Assembly (NCBI GenBank): GCA_947455025.1
Contig: CANGLU010000005.1
Coordinates: 16,499-80,498, forward strand
Direction of reading: 5' to 3'
Length of the DNA stretch: 64,000 nucleotides
Source of the DNA: Hyphomicrobiales bacterium
GTDB lineage: Bacteria; Pseudomonadota; Alphaproteobacteria; Rhizobiales; Beijerinckiaceae
Numbering within the stretch: position 1 is the first letter of the stretch; each line of letters opens with the position of its first letter. The notes beneath the pieces were generated by a model. It saw only the letters and a list, made by a program, of their open reading frames with translations. It searched no databases and was not told the origin of the DNA. Of this stretch, positions 38,927-47,782 are shown one piece after another. A program made the position numbers and the translations under genes.

Positions 38927-39640
38927 ATGGCTGCATCCAATCCCCCTGACGGTGATAAAACAGTCAGGGAGGATCATGCAGCCGGACACCGCCATAGGTT
39001 GCGAGAGCGCTTTTCTCGCGCGGGTGTATCGGCCCTTCAAAACTATGAATTACTGGAACTTCTTCTGTTTCGCACCATACCAAGGCGCGACGTTAAGCCC
39101 CTAGCCAAACAGCTCATCGCCGAATTTGGCTCTGTCGCCGAAGTGCTGGGCGCACCTTATGCCAGGCTTTACGGGTTTGATGGAATTGGGGAAGCCACCG
39201 CCATCGATTTCAAAATCATTGAAGCCGCAGGCCGCGAGCTGGCCCGTGGCGAAATCAAAAAACGAACCATTCTTGGATCATGGTCCTCCGTTATTGATTA
39301 TTGCCGCGCCTCCATGGCATTTGAATCGCGTGAAATTTTTCGCATTTTATTTTTGGATAAACGCAACGGCCTAATTGCCGATGAAGTCCAACAAACGGGG
39401 ACCGTTGATCACACTCCTGTATATCCCCGCGAAGTCGTCAAACGCGCGCTCGAATTATCGGCAACAGCGGTTATTCTGGTTCACAATCACCCGTCGGGCG
39501 ATCCGACACCGTCTCATGCCGATATCGCGATGACACGCCAGATTGTCGATGCTGGAAAGCCCCTCGGCGTCTTGGTACACGACCACATCATCATTGGTCG
39601 CAACGGCCATTCGAGCCTCAAGGGGCAAGGCTTGATTTGA
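38927..39640 (+). CDS. radC: RadC-family JAB/MPN metalloprotein
   Basis: A 237-aa RadC-type protein. An N-terminal helix-hairpin-helix-like region ([29 protein letters not shown]) is followed by a JAMM metal site, [17 protein letters not shown] (about residues 184-200). RadC was once linked to DNA repair, but its biochemical role is unresolved. GAGGAAT precedes the ATG. It is tightly linked to map. Confidence 0.92.
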   Translation: MAASNPPDGDKTVREDHAAGHRHRLRERFSRAGVSALQNYELLELLLFRTIPRRDVKPLAKQLIAEFGSVAEVLGAPYARLYGFDGIGEATAIDFKIIEAAGRELARGEIKKRTILGSWSSVIDYCRASMAFESREIFRILFLDKRNGLIADEVQQTGTVDHTPVYPREVVKRALELSATAVILVHNHPSGDPTPSHADIAMTRQIVDAGKPLGVLVHDHIIIGRNGHSSLKGQGLI

Positions 39641-39648
39641 AGGTATCG

Positions 39649-40251
39649 TCAGAAAATATGCGACGCGCCAGTTAATACGGCGACGATAAAGCCATAGGAA
39701 AAGGCGACGCCCATCAAGCCGATGGCGAACCCGATCAACGTCAAATAGCCATCCCGTTCAACAAGGCCGAGACCCATCAAGCAAAGCGCGATGCCGATAG
39801 GAATTTGCCCAATGACAGGCAGCGCGAATACAAGTCCGAGCGATAAAATCAATAACCCTAAGCCGAGCACCCGCCAGCTTGCGGCATGATCAAACAACGA
39901 CAAACGAGGTCGCGCTAACTTTTCGATCCAACGCACCCATGGCATTGCCGTATCAACGGCCTTTGCGACATCCTGTCGGGCAATTGAATTCTTAAGGACC
40001 GTAGACGGCAACCACGGCGCCGCGCGTCCAAAGATCAATTGCAATGAAATGGCGATCATTAAAAACCCGCTCACCAAGGCAATAGGAGGCGGCATGGGAA
40101 GGCTATTGGGCAGGCCTAGGATCACAATTAAGAGGGAAAACCCACGCGCACCCAACGCGTCTACAATTTGGCGAACAGTAATCCGATCGCCCTCGCCGTC
40201 TTTGGCGATTTTGGCGAGCAAGGAAGAAATGCGGGGCGGATGAGCGGACAT
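39649..40251 (-). CDS. ExoD-family membrane protein
   Basis: A 200-aa ExoD-family protein with ITVRQIVDALGARGFSLLIV near residue 27 and several C-terminal hydrophobic helices, typical of the family named after the Sinorhizobium exoD locus (exopolysaccharide phenotype). The ATG at 40251 has AGGAAA upstream; the longer frame to 40377 would run into the photolyase gene. Exact function is unknown. Confidence 0.85.
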   Translation of the reverse strand: MSAHPPRISSLLAKIAKDGEGDRITVRQIVDALGARGFSLLIVILGLPNSLPMPPPIALVSGFLMIAISLQLIFGRAAPWLPSTVLKNSIARQDVAKAVDTAMPWVRWIEKLARPRLSLFDHAASWRVLGLGLLILSLGLVFALPVIGQIPIGIALCLMGLGLVERDGYLTLIGFAIGLMGVAFSYGFIVAVLTGASHIF

Positions 40252-40321
40252 GACCAATGGATTTCCTATCGCGGCGAGCCTTAGCAAATGAGTCCGTAAA
40301 GCGATAGATGGCAAAATCACT

Positions 40322-41854
40322 TTATAGTCCGTCGAGAAATGCCTTTGCCTCACTCGCAATCTGTTCTCTTTTCTCAAACGACATTACGGCTAAACTACGG
40401 TAAGGCATCGCTAAACGCTGGTTATTGCTCAAGACAGGGCGGTTTCGTGCCAAAAAATCCCAATAGAGATAGTTGAACGGACAGGCCTTGGCCCCTAGCT
40501 TTTCCTTTGGCGAATAGGCGCAATCCGAACAATAATCACTCATCCGGTCGATATAGCTGCCGGACGCCGCATAGGGCTTAGACGCCATAACCCCACCATC
40601 GGCAAAAAGCGCCATGCCGTGAACATTCGGCAACTCAACCCATTCAAACGCATCCGCATAGACGGCCAAGAACCACTCCTCGACTTCCCGTGGATCAATA
40701 CCAGCCAGCAGCGCGAAATTGCCCAGCACCATTAAGCGTTGAATATGATGGGCATAGGCGTTGCGCATCGTGTCTCCAACACATTGCTTCAAGCAATTCA
40801 TGGAGGTTTCACCCGTCCAATAAAAAGCAGGTAACGGCCTGTTGGCAGTCAGCGCATTGCCTTCGGCGTAATTGGGCATTTTCAACCAATAGAGACCGCG
40901 AACATATTCGCGCCATCCGAGAATTTGTCGAATAAATCCTTCCACCGCGTTCAGTGGCGCATGGCCCGAATGGTAGGCTGCTTCCGCCTTTCGACATGCT
41001 TCGTCAGGCAACAGGAGACCTATATTGAGCATGGGTGAAATCAACGCGTGAAAGAGAAAGCTTTCTCCTTGCTTCATCGCGTCTTGCACATCACCGAAAG
41101 AGGGTAAACAGGCATCAATAAAATGATCTAGCGCCGATAGCGCATCGATCCGCGTCACAGGCCAACCAAAATTTGAAAGCCCACCCGGATGATTTCCAAA
41201 CCGCTCACCCACCATTTGAATGACATCCAACGTAATCGCATCAGGCTCAAAGCGACGGCGTGCTGGAACGCTTAATCCCTTTGGGAGAGCCTTGCGATTG
41301 TCGTGGTCAAAATTCCATTGTTCGCCAATAGGCTCACTGCCTTGCATCAGCAAGCCGGTCTTGCGGCGCATTTCGCGATAAAAAAATTCCATGCGAAGTT
41401 GTTTTTTGCCGTCAGCCCATTTTGCAAACTCATTGGGTGTCGAGAAAAACCGTGTGTCTTCTAGAATATGAACCGGCAATCCAAAGGCATCTTGCCAGTC
41501 GTCCATAAACTGACGCACCCGATATTCGCTTGGCTCTGTAACGATGATGCGTCCGGGCTTATATTTCTTGATCGCACGCTCTACTTCACCGGAAAAGGAA
41601 CCGGTGTTTTCTGCGGCATCAAGCTTTACATATTCTACGCGAATACCGCGCTCTAATAATTCTTCAGCGAAGTGACGCATCGCCGAAAGGATCAACACAA
41701 TTTTTTGCTTGTGATGCGGGACGTAAGTCGTCTCGGTTGCGACTTCGACCATCACAACAATATCACGTTTAAGATCAATGGTGTTCAGCGAAGAAATCGT
41801 ATGGCTTAATTGATCACCAAGAATAAGCCTTAAACTACCAACGTGATCCGTCAT
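40322..41854 (-). CDS. FeS-cluster bacterial cryptochrome/(6-4) photolyase family protein
   Basis: A 510-aa cryptochrome/photolyase of the FeS-BCP group. The N-terminal LRLILGDQLSH starts the antenna-domain fold. The C-terminal half has the conserved AYAHHIQRLMVLGNFALL helix and the late cysteines YCSDCAYSPKEKLGAKACPF, which with an earlier cysteine (QCVGDTM) match the four [4Fe-4S] ligands of Agrobacterium PhrB. Such proteins repair (6-4) photoproducts or sense blue light. The ATG overlaps the upstream SDR stop by 4 bp (ATGA), so the two are translationally coupled. Confidence 0.92.
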   Translation of the reverse strand: MTDHVGSLRLILGDQLSHTISSLNTIDLKRDIVVMVEVATETTYVPHHKQKIVLILSAMRHFAEELLERGIRVEYVKLDAAENTGSFSGEVERAIKKYKPGRIIVTEPSEYRVRQFMDDWQDAFGLPVHILEDTRFFSTPNEFAKWADGKKQLRMEFFYREMRRKTGLLMQGSEPIGEQWNFDHDNRKALPKGLSVPARRRFEPDAITLDVIQMVGERFGNHPGGLSNFGWPVTRIDALSALDHFIDACLPSFGDVQDAMKQGESFLFHALISPMLNIGLLLPDEACRKAEAAYHSGHAPLNAVEGFIRQILGWREYVRGLYWLKMPNYAEGNALTANRPLPAFYWTGETSMNCLKQCVGDTMRNAYAHHIQRLMVLGNFALLAGIDPREVEEWFLAVYADAFEWVELPNVHGMALFADGGVMASKPYAASGSYIDRMSDYCSDCAYSPKEKLGAKACPFNYLYWDFLARNRPVLSNNQRLAMPYRSLAVMSFEKREQIASEAKAFLDGL

Positions 41855-42582
41855 CCTTTCGTCCGCAACATCGCGCGGCCGCCGTCAACGCCAATCGATT
41901 GGCCTGTTATCCAATTTGCTTCATCGGAAAGCAGCAAGGCGGCCAAGGGCGCAATGTCATCGGGTTCTCCAAGGCGTTGCATCGCATGCATTGATGCGAT
42001 AGCGGTCGCCATTGTCTCGTTACTGAGCAAAGAGGCTGCCATGGGTGTTCGCGTCAGCGAAGGCGCAATGCAATTCACACGGATCTTCGGAGCAAGCTCG
42101 GCGGCGAGTGAAAGCGTCAAACCTTCTACCGCCCCTTTTGCCATGGCAACCGATGCATGCGCCGTAAAGCCCTGATGAACGGCAACGGTTGAAAACAATA
42201 AAATAGACGCTGTTCCCGAATAGGCTTTCAATGCAGGCAAGGCGGCTTTGACGGCAAAGAATGCACCTTGCGCATTTATGCGAAAATCACGCGAAACATC
42301 TTCGCTTGTAAGGCGGGTAACGGGCTTGAGATTGATCGTGCCCACCGCATAGCAGAGCCCCGCAAGCTCGCTGCCCGCTTCCGCAATCGCTTTTATAACG
42401 GATGCCTCATCTTCAACATCGGCTATTGAAAAGGATGAACCGCCAAGCGTCGCCGACATTTCCGACAAACGCGCCGCATCGCGGCCAACAAGGTGAACGC
42501 CATAGCCACGTGCCATAACCGCTCGGGCTATCGCCGACCCCATCCCGCCCGCGCCGCCCAAAATAACAATCGTGCCTGACAT
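41851..42582 (-). CDS. SDR-fold protein coupled to the photolyase, lacking the catalytic Tyr
   Basis: A 243-aa Rossmann-fold SDR with VILGGAGGMGSAIARAVM at the N-terminus and a C-terminal WITGQSIGVDGG. The Ser (S131 in LLFSTVAV) and Lys (K149) of the catalytic set are present. The tyrosine position four before Lys is Val145 (HASVAMAKGAVEG), so normal oxidoreductase chemistry is doubtful. It probably binds a dinucleotide and may serve the adjacent photolyase, with which it overlaps by 4 bp. It is divergent from the DUF2256 gene. Confidence 0.85.
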   Translation of the reverse strand: MSGTIVILGGAGGMGSAIARAVMARGYGVHLVGRDAARLSEMSATLGGSSFSIADVEDEASVIKAIAEAGSELAGLCYAVGTINLKPVTRLTSEDVSRDFRINAQGAFFAVKAALPALKAYSGTASILLFSTVAVHQGFTAHASVAMAKGAVEGLTLSLAAELAPKIRVNCIAPSLTRTPMAASLLSNETMATAIASMHAMQRLGEPDDIAPLAALLLSDEANWITGQSIGVDGGRAMLRTKG

Positions 42583-42673
42583 GCAAACATCCTTCTTACG
42601 TCAAAGACGTGACCCGAAACCTTCTGGCTTTCGTACGTAGTCAGCACATCATCAGATTATCGAAAGCCCAAAC

Positions 42674-42823
42674 ATGCCACCTATGCGTCGCAAAGCTGAT
42701 CTGCCGCAAAAGATGTGTATCGTTTGCGCACGGCCCTTTGCCTGGCGCAAAAAATGGGAAAAAGTTTGGGACGAGGTGAAATATTGTTCGGACAAATGCC
42801 GCACACAAGCCAAAAAGAAATGA
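42674..42823 (+). CDS. DUF2256 small zinc-ribbon-like protein
   Basis: A 49-aa protein, MPPMRRKADLPQKMCIVCARP then FAWRKKWEKVWDEVKYCSDKCR, ending at TGA 42821-42823. The CxxC...CxxxC cysteines and the FxWRKKWxxxWDxVKYCS core are the DUF2256 signature. It is basic and probably binds zinc; function unknown. It is divergent from the SDR-photolyase pair (91 bp between starts) and its stop abuts the convergent mocA-like gene. Confidence 0.85.
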   Translation: MPPMRRKADLPQKMCIVCARPFAWRKKWEKVWDEVKYCSDKCRTQAKKK

Positions 42824-43417
42824 TTACGCGCCCTTAAATCGCGCTTTCGCCAATGCTTCCGGTGTATCGAGATCAATCAGGACCGCGTCGCTCGCAACGG
42901 GCACTTCCAGCACATCCCCTGCCAGCCCCTGCAGCAGTTTGCGTGCACCGGCATCGCCTTGGAGCTTGGCGACTTCATCAAACAGAGCACGCGACAGGAG
43001 CACAGGATTGCCCCATTCACCACCGAGCACGGGCACCGCAGCCCTTTTTTCAGGCGCTGCTTGGAACGCCGTAATCACCTGATCGATCGCAGCGGAGGGG
43101 ATGAGGGGCATATCGCCAAGCAAAACGACAACAGCCGTTACTTCGGCAGGTAATGTCGCAATCCCTGTTTTCAGCGAGGTTGAAAGCCCATCGGCAAAAT
43201 CGGGATTATGGATGAAAGCGAGCGGAAGCCCCTCAAGCGCGGCGGAAAGCCTTTCAGGTTGATGGCCTGTCACGACGAGGATGGGGCGCGCTTTTGAGGC
43301 AAGCGCGGCCTCAGCCACATGACGCACCAACGGCTTACCGTTTAAGTCCTCCAACAGCTTGTTAGATCCCATACGGGTGGAGCGGCCTGCAGCGAGGATG
43401 ATGGCACCAATCATCAT
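42824..43417 (-). CDS. Molybdenum cofactor nucleotidyltransferase (MocA-like)
   Basis: A 197-aa NTP-transferase with the N-terminal IILAAGRSTRMGSNKLLEDL and the catalytic-region VVVLLGDMPLIP near residue 95. This matches MocA/CoxD-associated cytidylyltransferases that convert Mo-molybdopterin to the MCD form used by Mo hydroxylases. It overlaps the preceding molybdopterin-binding gene by 4 bp and is the last gene of the cox maturation run, which supports the assignment. Confidence 0.88.
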   Translation of the reverse strand: MMIGAIILAAGRSTRMGSNKLLEDLNGKPLVRHVAEAALASKARPILVVTGHQPERLSAALEGLPLAFIHNPDFADGLSTSLKTGIATLPAEVTAVVVLLGDMPLIPSAAIDQVITAFQAAPEKRAAVPVLGGEWGNPVLLSRALFDEVAKLQGDAGARKLLQGLAGDVLEVPVASDAVLIDLDTPEALAKARFKGA

Positions 43418-44436
43418 CCGTCCTGTGAGCCGGAATGGGGATCACGCGGATGCCCTCGCTGGACAATCTCCATCAACAAGCCACCAACGCCTAGCCCTGT
43501 GATATCGGCGCGCTTCACCGGAATGCCGGCCATGACGCGTTGTAACACCCAATCAAAGCCGTTTTCCTTGGGGCTGCGCGCGCAGCCCGGTGCACCCAAT
43601 ATGGTGCGGCCTTCGACCTCGCCGACCAGCATCAAATTGCCTGGATCAACCGGCATTCCAAAATGCTCGATGCGACCGCCCGCTTGCTCAATCGCTGCCG
43701 GGATCACATCGCGCCGATCGGTAATGGCGGAAGCACCATAGACGACGACAAGGTCAGCACCATCGGCGATCGCAGCTTTGATCGCATCGGCAACGTCATC
43801 CGCATTATGCGCCACACGCAGATCAAAATCGACGGTTGACTCCGCTGGCGCCAAACGCCCTTCCAATACGGCCAATGTCTTGTTGATAACGCTCGGCTTA
43901 AGACCGGGAAGCAAGGTTGAAACGGCTGCCACCTTGAGCGTGCGAAAGGGCTTCACCTCGATCAGCGGCATAGGTCCGGCTTCTTGGATGGCTTTATCGA
44001 TCACGCGTCCCGAAACGGCGAAAGGAATAATTTTTACGGTGGCAATCATCTCGCCCCGTTCGACCGCGCGATAATCGGGCAGTGTAGCAAAGGTAACGGC
44101 CTCATCGATCGAATTAAGCCGATTGATCGCCTCTGCATTGACCCGTAACACGCCCGCTTGTTCGGCATAGAGATTGTTGCGACCCGTCGTCGGTTGATCA
44201 CGACGGATATGCGGCCCCGATAACGCAAGCGCGAGCTTCTCAGCTGCTTCATCCTCGCCGATATCGCCTTCATCGCTTAAGGCAACAATAACCTCATGAC
44301 GCCCATCGGCTTTGATCGCCGCAAGGTCATCGGCTGAAAGGCGCGCACCTTTTTTGATGACGCGCTCACTCAACCGCAGCGAATGGGCGGAAACCGCATC
44401 AAGTGCCTGATCGAGTGGAACAGGACCAAACCGCAT
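43414..44436 (-). CDS. Molybdopterin-binding protein (MoeA/MoCF-like)
   Basis: A 340-aa protein with a central MoCF-type domain: LVVVYGASAITDRRDVIPAAIEQ near residue 235, then EGRTILGAPGCARSPKENGF. It lacks a full MoeA arrangement but belongs to the molybdopterin-binding proteins often found beside Mo-hydroxylase genes. It begins 1 bp after the XdhC stop and overlaps the mocA-like gene by 4 bp, so it is part of the same operon. A role in Mo insertion or cofactor handover is inferred. Confidence 0.82.
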   Translation of the reverse strand: MRFGPVPLDQALDAVSAHSLRLSERVIKKGARLSADDLAAIKADGRHEVIVALSDEGDIGEDEAAEKLALALSGPHIRRDQPTTGRNNLYAEQAGVLRVNAEAINRLNSIDEAVTFATLPDYRAVERGEMIATVKIIPFAVSGRVIDKAIQEAGPMPLIEVKPFRTLKVAAVSTLLPGLKPSVINKTLAVLEGRLAPAESTVDFDLRVAHNADDVADAIKAAIADGADLVVVYGASAITDRRDVIPAAIEQAGGRIEHFGMPVDPGNLMLVGEVEGRTILGAPGCARSPKENGFDWVLQRVMAGIPVKRADITGLGVGGLLMEIVQRGHPRDPHSGSQDG

Positions 44437-44437
44437 G

Positions 44438-45133
44438 TTAAGCCCGCGTTCCGTCTGGCTTCAGGCGCAGTTTGGCGGTGATTTGCGCGAGGATCGAAAG
44501 CGCTACTTCCGCGGGGCTAATACCGCCAATGTTCAAGCCTATCGGTGCGTGGATGCGGGCAATATCCTCATCGCTAAAGCCCGCTTCTTTCAACCGTTCC
44601 ACGCGCGTAGCGTGGGTTTTTCGGGAGCCTAGCGCACCGATATAAAAAGACGACGATTTTAGTGCGATGTGTAAAGCCGGATCATCGATTTTAGGATCGT
44701 GCGTTAGCATGACAAAGGCCGTGTAACGGTCGACGCCGAGGTTGGGCAAAGCGACATCGGGCCACTCGGCATGCAGTTCGACCTTCGGGAAACGCTCTGG
44801 CGACGCAAACGCGGTTCGCGGATCGACAATGACGATATCAAAGCCCAATTGCTGCGCCATCGGCACCAGCGCTTGGCTGATATGAACCGCCCCAATGGCA
44901 ATGATGCGGACAATCGGCGCCTGAACGGTAAGAAAAAGTTTGCCCTCAGGCGTTTCGACCACGCCGCTTTTGCCCATGCGGAGCGCATCGGAGAGCATGA
45001 CGGCTAGCGGATCAGCGGCGATATCCGCTTCAAGCACCAGCCTTTGCTTGCCGCTCGCTATGTCGGTGACCAGCACGGCGGCGCGGCGCGCGGCGCGCTC
45101 CTCATTTAGCTTGGAGAGTAGGGAAAGATCCAT
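44438..45133 (-). CDS. XdhC-family maturation protein (Rossmann-domain half)
   Basis: A 231-aa protein. A short N-terminal XdhC-like region is followed by a Rossmann domain (VRIIAIGAVHISQALVPMA, TAFVMLTHDPKIDD, YIGALGSRKTHATRV), the XdhC C-terminal signature. XdhC proteins bind Moco and help insert sulfurated cofactor into molybdenum hydroxylases. The ATG at 45133 is preferred over 45217, which would overlap the lysE gene. It is separated from a second, N-terminal-only XdhC protein by lysE. Confidence 0.87.
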   Translation of the reverse strand: MDLSLLSKLNEERAARRAAVLVTDIASGKQRLVLEADIAADPLAVMLSDALRMGKSGVVETPEGKLFLTVQAPIVRIIAIGAVHISQALVPMAQQLGFDIVIVDPRTAFASPERFPKVELHAEWPDVALPNLGVDRYTAFVMLTHDPKIDDPALHIALKSSSFYIGALGSRKTHATRVERLKEAGFSDEDIARIHAPIGLNIGGISPAEVALSILAQITAKLRLKPDGTRA

Positions 45134-45146
45134 CGCAACGCCCCAA

Positions 45147-45773
45147 TTAAATCTGCTCGAAAGCGAGACGGGCGCCAAGCCCGACAAGAACCGTTCCGCC
45201 TGCCACCCGCAACGCATGGGCCAATCGCCCGCCTTGCTTCAAGCGGTTAGCAATCGCGGCGGTAAAGTAAATCACCACCAAATCGGCTGAGGAGAAAGCG
45301 AGATTGACGATCACGCCCAAAATCAAAAACTGCGCCCACACCGGATAGGCGGCTGAGGGGTCAACAAATTGCGGCACGAAGGCCACATAAAACAATGCCG
45401 TTTTCGGGTTTAACAGTTCCACCGTAATGCTTTGCATCATCGCCCGCCGTGCACTTTTAGGCGCGATGGTTTCCACTCTGCCCAAGCTGCTTTTGCGGAT
45501 CATGTCGATGCCGAGCCAGACGAGATAAAAGGCCCCGGCAATTTTAACGGCAAGAAACAATTCCGGCACATATTGGAACAAAGCGGACAGACCAAAAGCC
45601 GCCGCCAAAACATGCGCATAGCCGCCGATATGAATGCCAAGCGCCGCCATAAAACCCCCGCGACGCCCAAGCGCCATGGTTTGCGCCATGGCATACATAA
45701 TGGCAGGACCGGGTACATAGGCGAAAATCGCGGTTGCGACGGTGAAGCTGAGCAACAGTTGATACGAACCCAT
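45147..45773 (-). CDS. LysE-family exporter
   Basis: A 208-aa LysE/RhtB-type membrane protein with FAYVPGPAIMYAMAQTMALGRRGG near the N-terminus (the PGP motif) and about six hydrophobic helices. Family members export amino acids or related small molecules. The start at 45773 overlaps the stop of the upstream XdhC N-terminal gene by 1 bp (TGATG), so it is cotranslated with Mo-hydroxylase maturation genes, an unusual place for an exporter. Confidence 0.88.
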   Translation of the reverse strand: MGSYQLLLSFTVATAIFAYVPGPAIMYAMAQTMALGRRGGFMAALGIHIGGYAHVLAAAFGLSALFQYVPELFLAVKIAGAFYLVWLGIDMIRKSSLGRVETIAPKSARRAMMQSITVELLNPKTALFYVAFVPQFVDPSAAYPVWAQFLILGVIVNLAFSSADLVVIYFTAAIANRLKQGGRLAHALRVAGGTVLVGLGARLAFEQI

Positions 45774-46096
45774 CAAGCGACCTTCTCGACATAGACGCTG
45801 ATGCGCCCGCCGCAGGACAAGCCCACCTGCCAAGCCGTTTCATTGGCCACGCCGAATTCCAAAAGCTTTGGCGCACCGCTCTCAATCACGTCGATGGCCT
45901 CGGTGACAACCGCGCCTTCGACGCATCCGCCCGAAACGGAGCCCATGAAATTGCCCTCGGCGTCGATAATGAGATGGCTGCCCACCGGCCTTGGTGCCGA
46001 ACCCCATGTTTCAACAACCGTCGCAATGGCTACATCACGCCCGGCGCGCCGCCAATCTTCCGCCTGCTTCAAGAGATCGTCATCAGATGCGAGCAT
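45773..46096 (-). CDS. XdhC/CoxI-type N-terminal domain protein
   Basis: A 107-aa protein covering only the XdhC_CoxI domain: ATVVETWGSAPRPVGSHLII near residue 25, GSVSGGCVEGAVVTEA near 52 and GLSCGGRISVYVE at the end. The conserved GGCVEG and SCGG cysteines are present. It probably handles Moco or its sulfur for the cox enzyme, together with the separate Rossmann-domain XdhC protein downstream. The ATG at 46096 follows GGGAG; 46180 is the frame limit. Confidence 0.87.
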   Translation of the reverse strand: MLASDDDLLKQAEDWRRAGRDVAIATVVETWGSAPRPVGSHLIIDAEGNFMGSVSGGCVEGAVVTEAIDVIESGAPKLLEFGVANETAWQVGLSCGGRISVYVEKVA

Positions 46097-46188
46097 GGGT
46101 CTGCACTCCCGTGTGAGATGTTTACTAAGGAGCATAGCGCATTTAAGTGGGATTTGGAAAATGAAGTCTTTGACGGCCAAAAAGAAGT

Positions 46189-46524
46189 CTAATGAGTCAA
46201 AAACGCCTTAATATGGTCCTGTAACGCAATGAAAGTGCAGGTTGCTCCAACAATTGCGATAGCGATCGTAAAAATAAAACCCTTGCTTGGAAGGTGATTC
46301 ACGCGCTCGGTAAGCGTGGCTTGGCCTACTTTCAAGTCTTCAATGTCACGCCTCATCTCCGAAACATCGGCTTTAAATTCGCCAATATCCCGCCTAATAT
46401 ATCCTACATGGGTTTCTAGGGCTGCCACGCGTGCTTCCATACCGTCAAATGTGCCCCCTCCACCGCCACTTTGCAAGGGGCGATCGGGCGGATTAATTGG
46501 GGCCAATTCTGGTCTGCGGCTCAA
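46189..46524 (-). CDS. Small coiled-coil protein with C-terminal membrane helix
   Basis: A 111-aa protein from a TTG at 46524 (83 aa from the ATG at 46440). The N-terminus is Pro/Gly-rich, residues about 29-75 form a coiled coil (VAALETHVGYIRRDIGEF), and residues about 83-102 are a single transmembrane helix. It resembles short tail-anchored proteins with heptads that occur in phage-like XhlA and chromosomal settings. It sits between coxE and the XdhC N-terminal gene on the same strand. No function is assigned. Confidence 0.6.
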   Translation of the reverse strand: MSRRPELAPINPPDRPLQSGGGGGTFDGMEARVAALETHVGYIRRDIGEFKADVSEMRRDIEDLKVGQATLTERVNHLPSKGFIFTIAIAIVGATCTFIALQDHIKAFLTH

Positions 46525-46566
46525 GACTGCGTTACCTTATCGATCAAGATAACGTTAGGTAATCTA

Positions 46567-47772
46567 CTAAGCCACCCGCCGCAACCAGAGTTTGGGATCA
46601 GCCTCAGCCGAACCCTTGACCGAAAGCGCCTCAACCAGCGCTTCCATGCTCTTCAAATTATGGATCGGGCGGAACTCATCAACATGCGGCAGGATCGCCC
46701 GAATGCCTGAGGCCTTTGCTTCAAATCTGTCAAAGCGCAAGAGCGGGTTGAGCCATACGAGCTTGCGGCAGGAGCGGTGGAGGCGGTCGATTTCCTTCTG
46801 CAGCTCCTCGGTGCCGTCGCGCTCCAATCCATCGGTGAAGAGCAGCACAATAGCGCCCTGCCCCAATACTCGGCGGGACCATTGGCGGTTGAATCGGTGC
46901 AGGCTGGTGCCGATCCGCGTGCCGCCCGACCAATCGGCCACCTGCTCGGTGCATTTTTCTAACGCCTCATCCGGATCACGGCTTTTGAGCGAGCGCGTGA
47001 CATTGGTCAGGCGTGTGCCGAACAAAAACGTATTCACACGTTTGCGCTTGTCGGTAAGGGTATGGAGAAAATGCAGAAACAGCCGCGTATAATCGGCCAT
47101 GGATCCCGAAATATCGCAGATCGCCACAATCGGCGGGCTTTTTTGAGCACGATCCCGGTATTCGAGTTTGATCATGCCGCCGCCGGAGCGCAACGTGTTG
47201 CGGAACGTTTTTCGTGGGTCAATCCGCGAGCCAGATCTTGCCGCCACGAAGCGCCGCGTGGGGCGTCGGTCATCGGGCAATTCGAGACGGTCGATGAGAA
47301 GATGTGCGCGGGTGATCTCGCTCGCCGTCATTTGCGCAAAATCTTTGGTTTGCAGAATTTCGCGCTCGGATACGGTGAACCGCGCATCAAGCTCGATCTT
47401 TTCTTCCTTCTCGGGCGGTGCCTCGTTGCGCTTGGCTTGCAACAGGGCTTCTGCCGCGCGCAGCGCACCTGCTTCCGGCTTTTTCGGCTTGTCGTCCTTG
47501 GCGGGCGAATAGGGCGAAAGCGTCGCGATGATTTTTTCGATCAGCGAACGCCTGCGGAAGAAAATCCGAAAGGCTTGGGTGAACACATCCGAATGTTCGC
47601 GTTTTTTCACGAATATGGCGTGCAGCGTCCAGAAAAAATCTTCCTTACTACCGATATGGGCCGCCTCTACCGCCTCAACGGCGTCGAGCACTGCACCGGG
47701 ACCAACGGGCAAGCCGGCCTCGCGTAACGCGCGGGCAAAATAGGCGATGTTTTCGGAGAGTTTACCGGACAT
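46567..47772 (-). CDS. coxE: VWA-domain protein CoxE
   Basis: A 401-aa CoxE-like protein with the C-terminal von Willebrand A domain. The MIDAS motif is ICDISGSMADYTR near residue 218, with further metal residues in SGGTRIGTSL and LLFTDGLERDG. In Oligotropha, CoxE works with the MoxR ATPase CoxD in maturing the CO dehydrogenase active site. It lies 10 bp after coxD. Confidence 0.91.
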   Translation of the reverse strand: MSGKLSENIAYFARALREAGLPVGPGAVLDAVEAVEAAHIGSKEDFFWTLHAIFVKKREHSDVFTQAFRIFFRRRSLIEKIIATLSPYSPAKDDKPKKPEAGALRAAEALLQAKRNEAPPEKEEKIELDARFTVSEREILQTKDFAQMTASEITRAHLLIDRLELPDDRRPTRRFVAARSGSRIDPRKTFRNTLRSGGGMIKLEYRDRAQKSPPIVAICDISGSMADYTRLFLHFLHTLTDKRKRVNTFLFGTRLTNVTRSLKSRDPDEALEKCTEQVADWSGGTRIGTSLHRFNRQWSRRVLGQGAIVLLFTDGLERDGTEELQKEIDRLHRSCRKLVWLNPLLRFDRFEAKASGIRAILPHVDEFRPIHNLKSMEALVEALSVKGSAEADPKLWLRRVA

Positions 47773-47782
47773 CGTTAAACAA

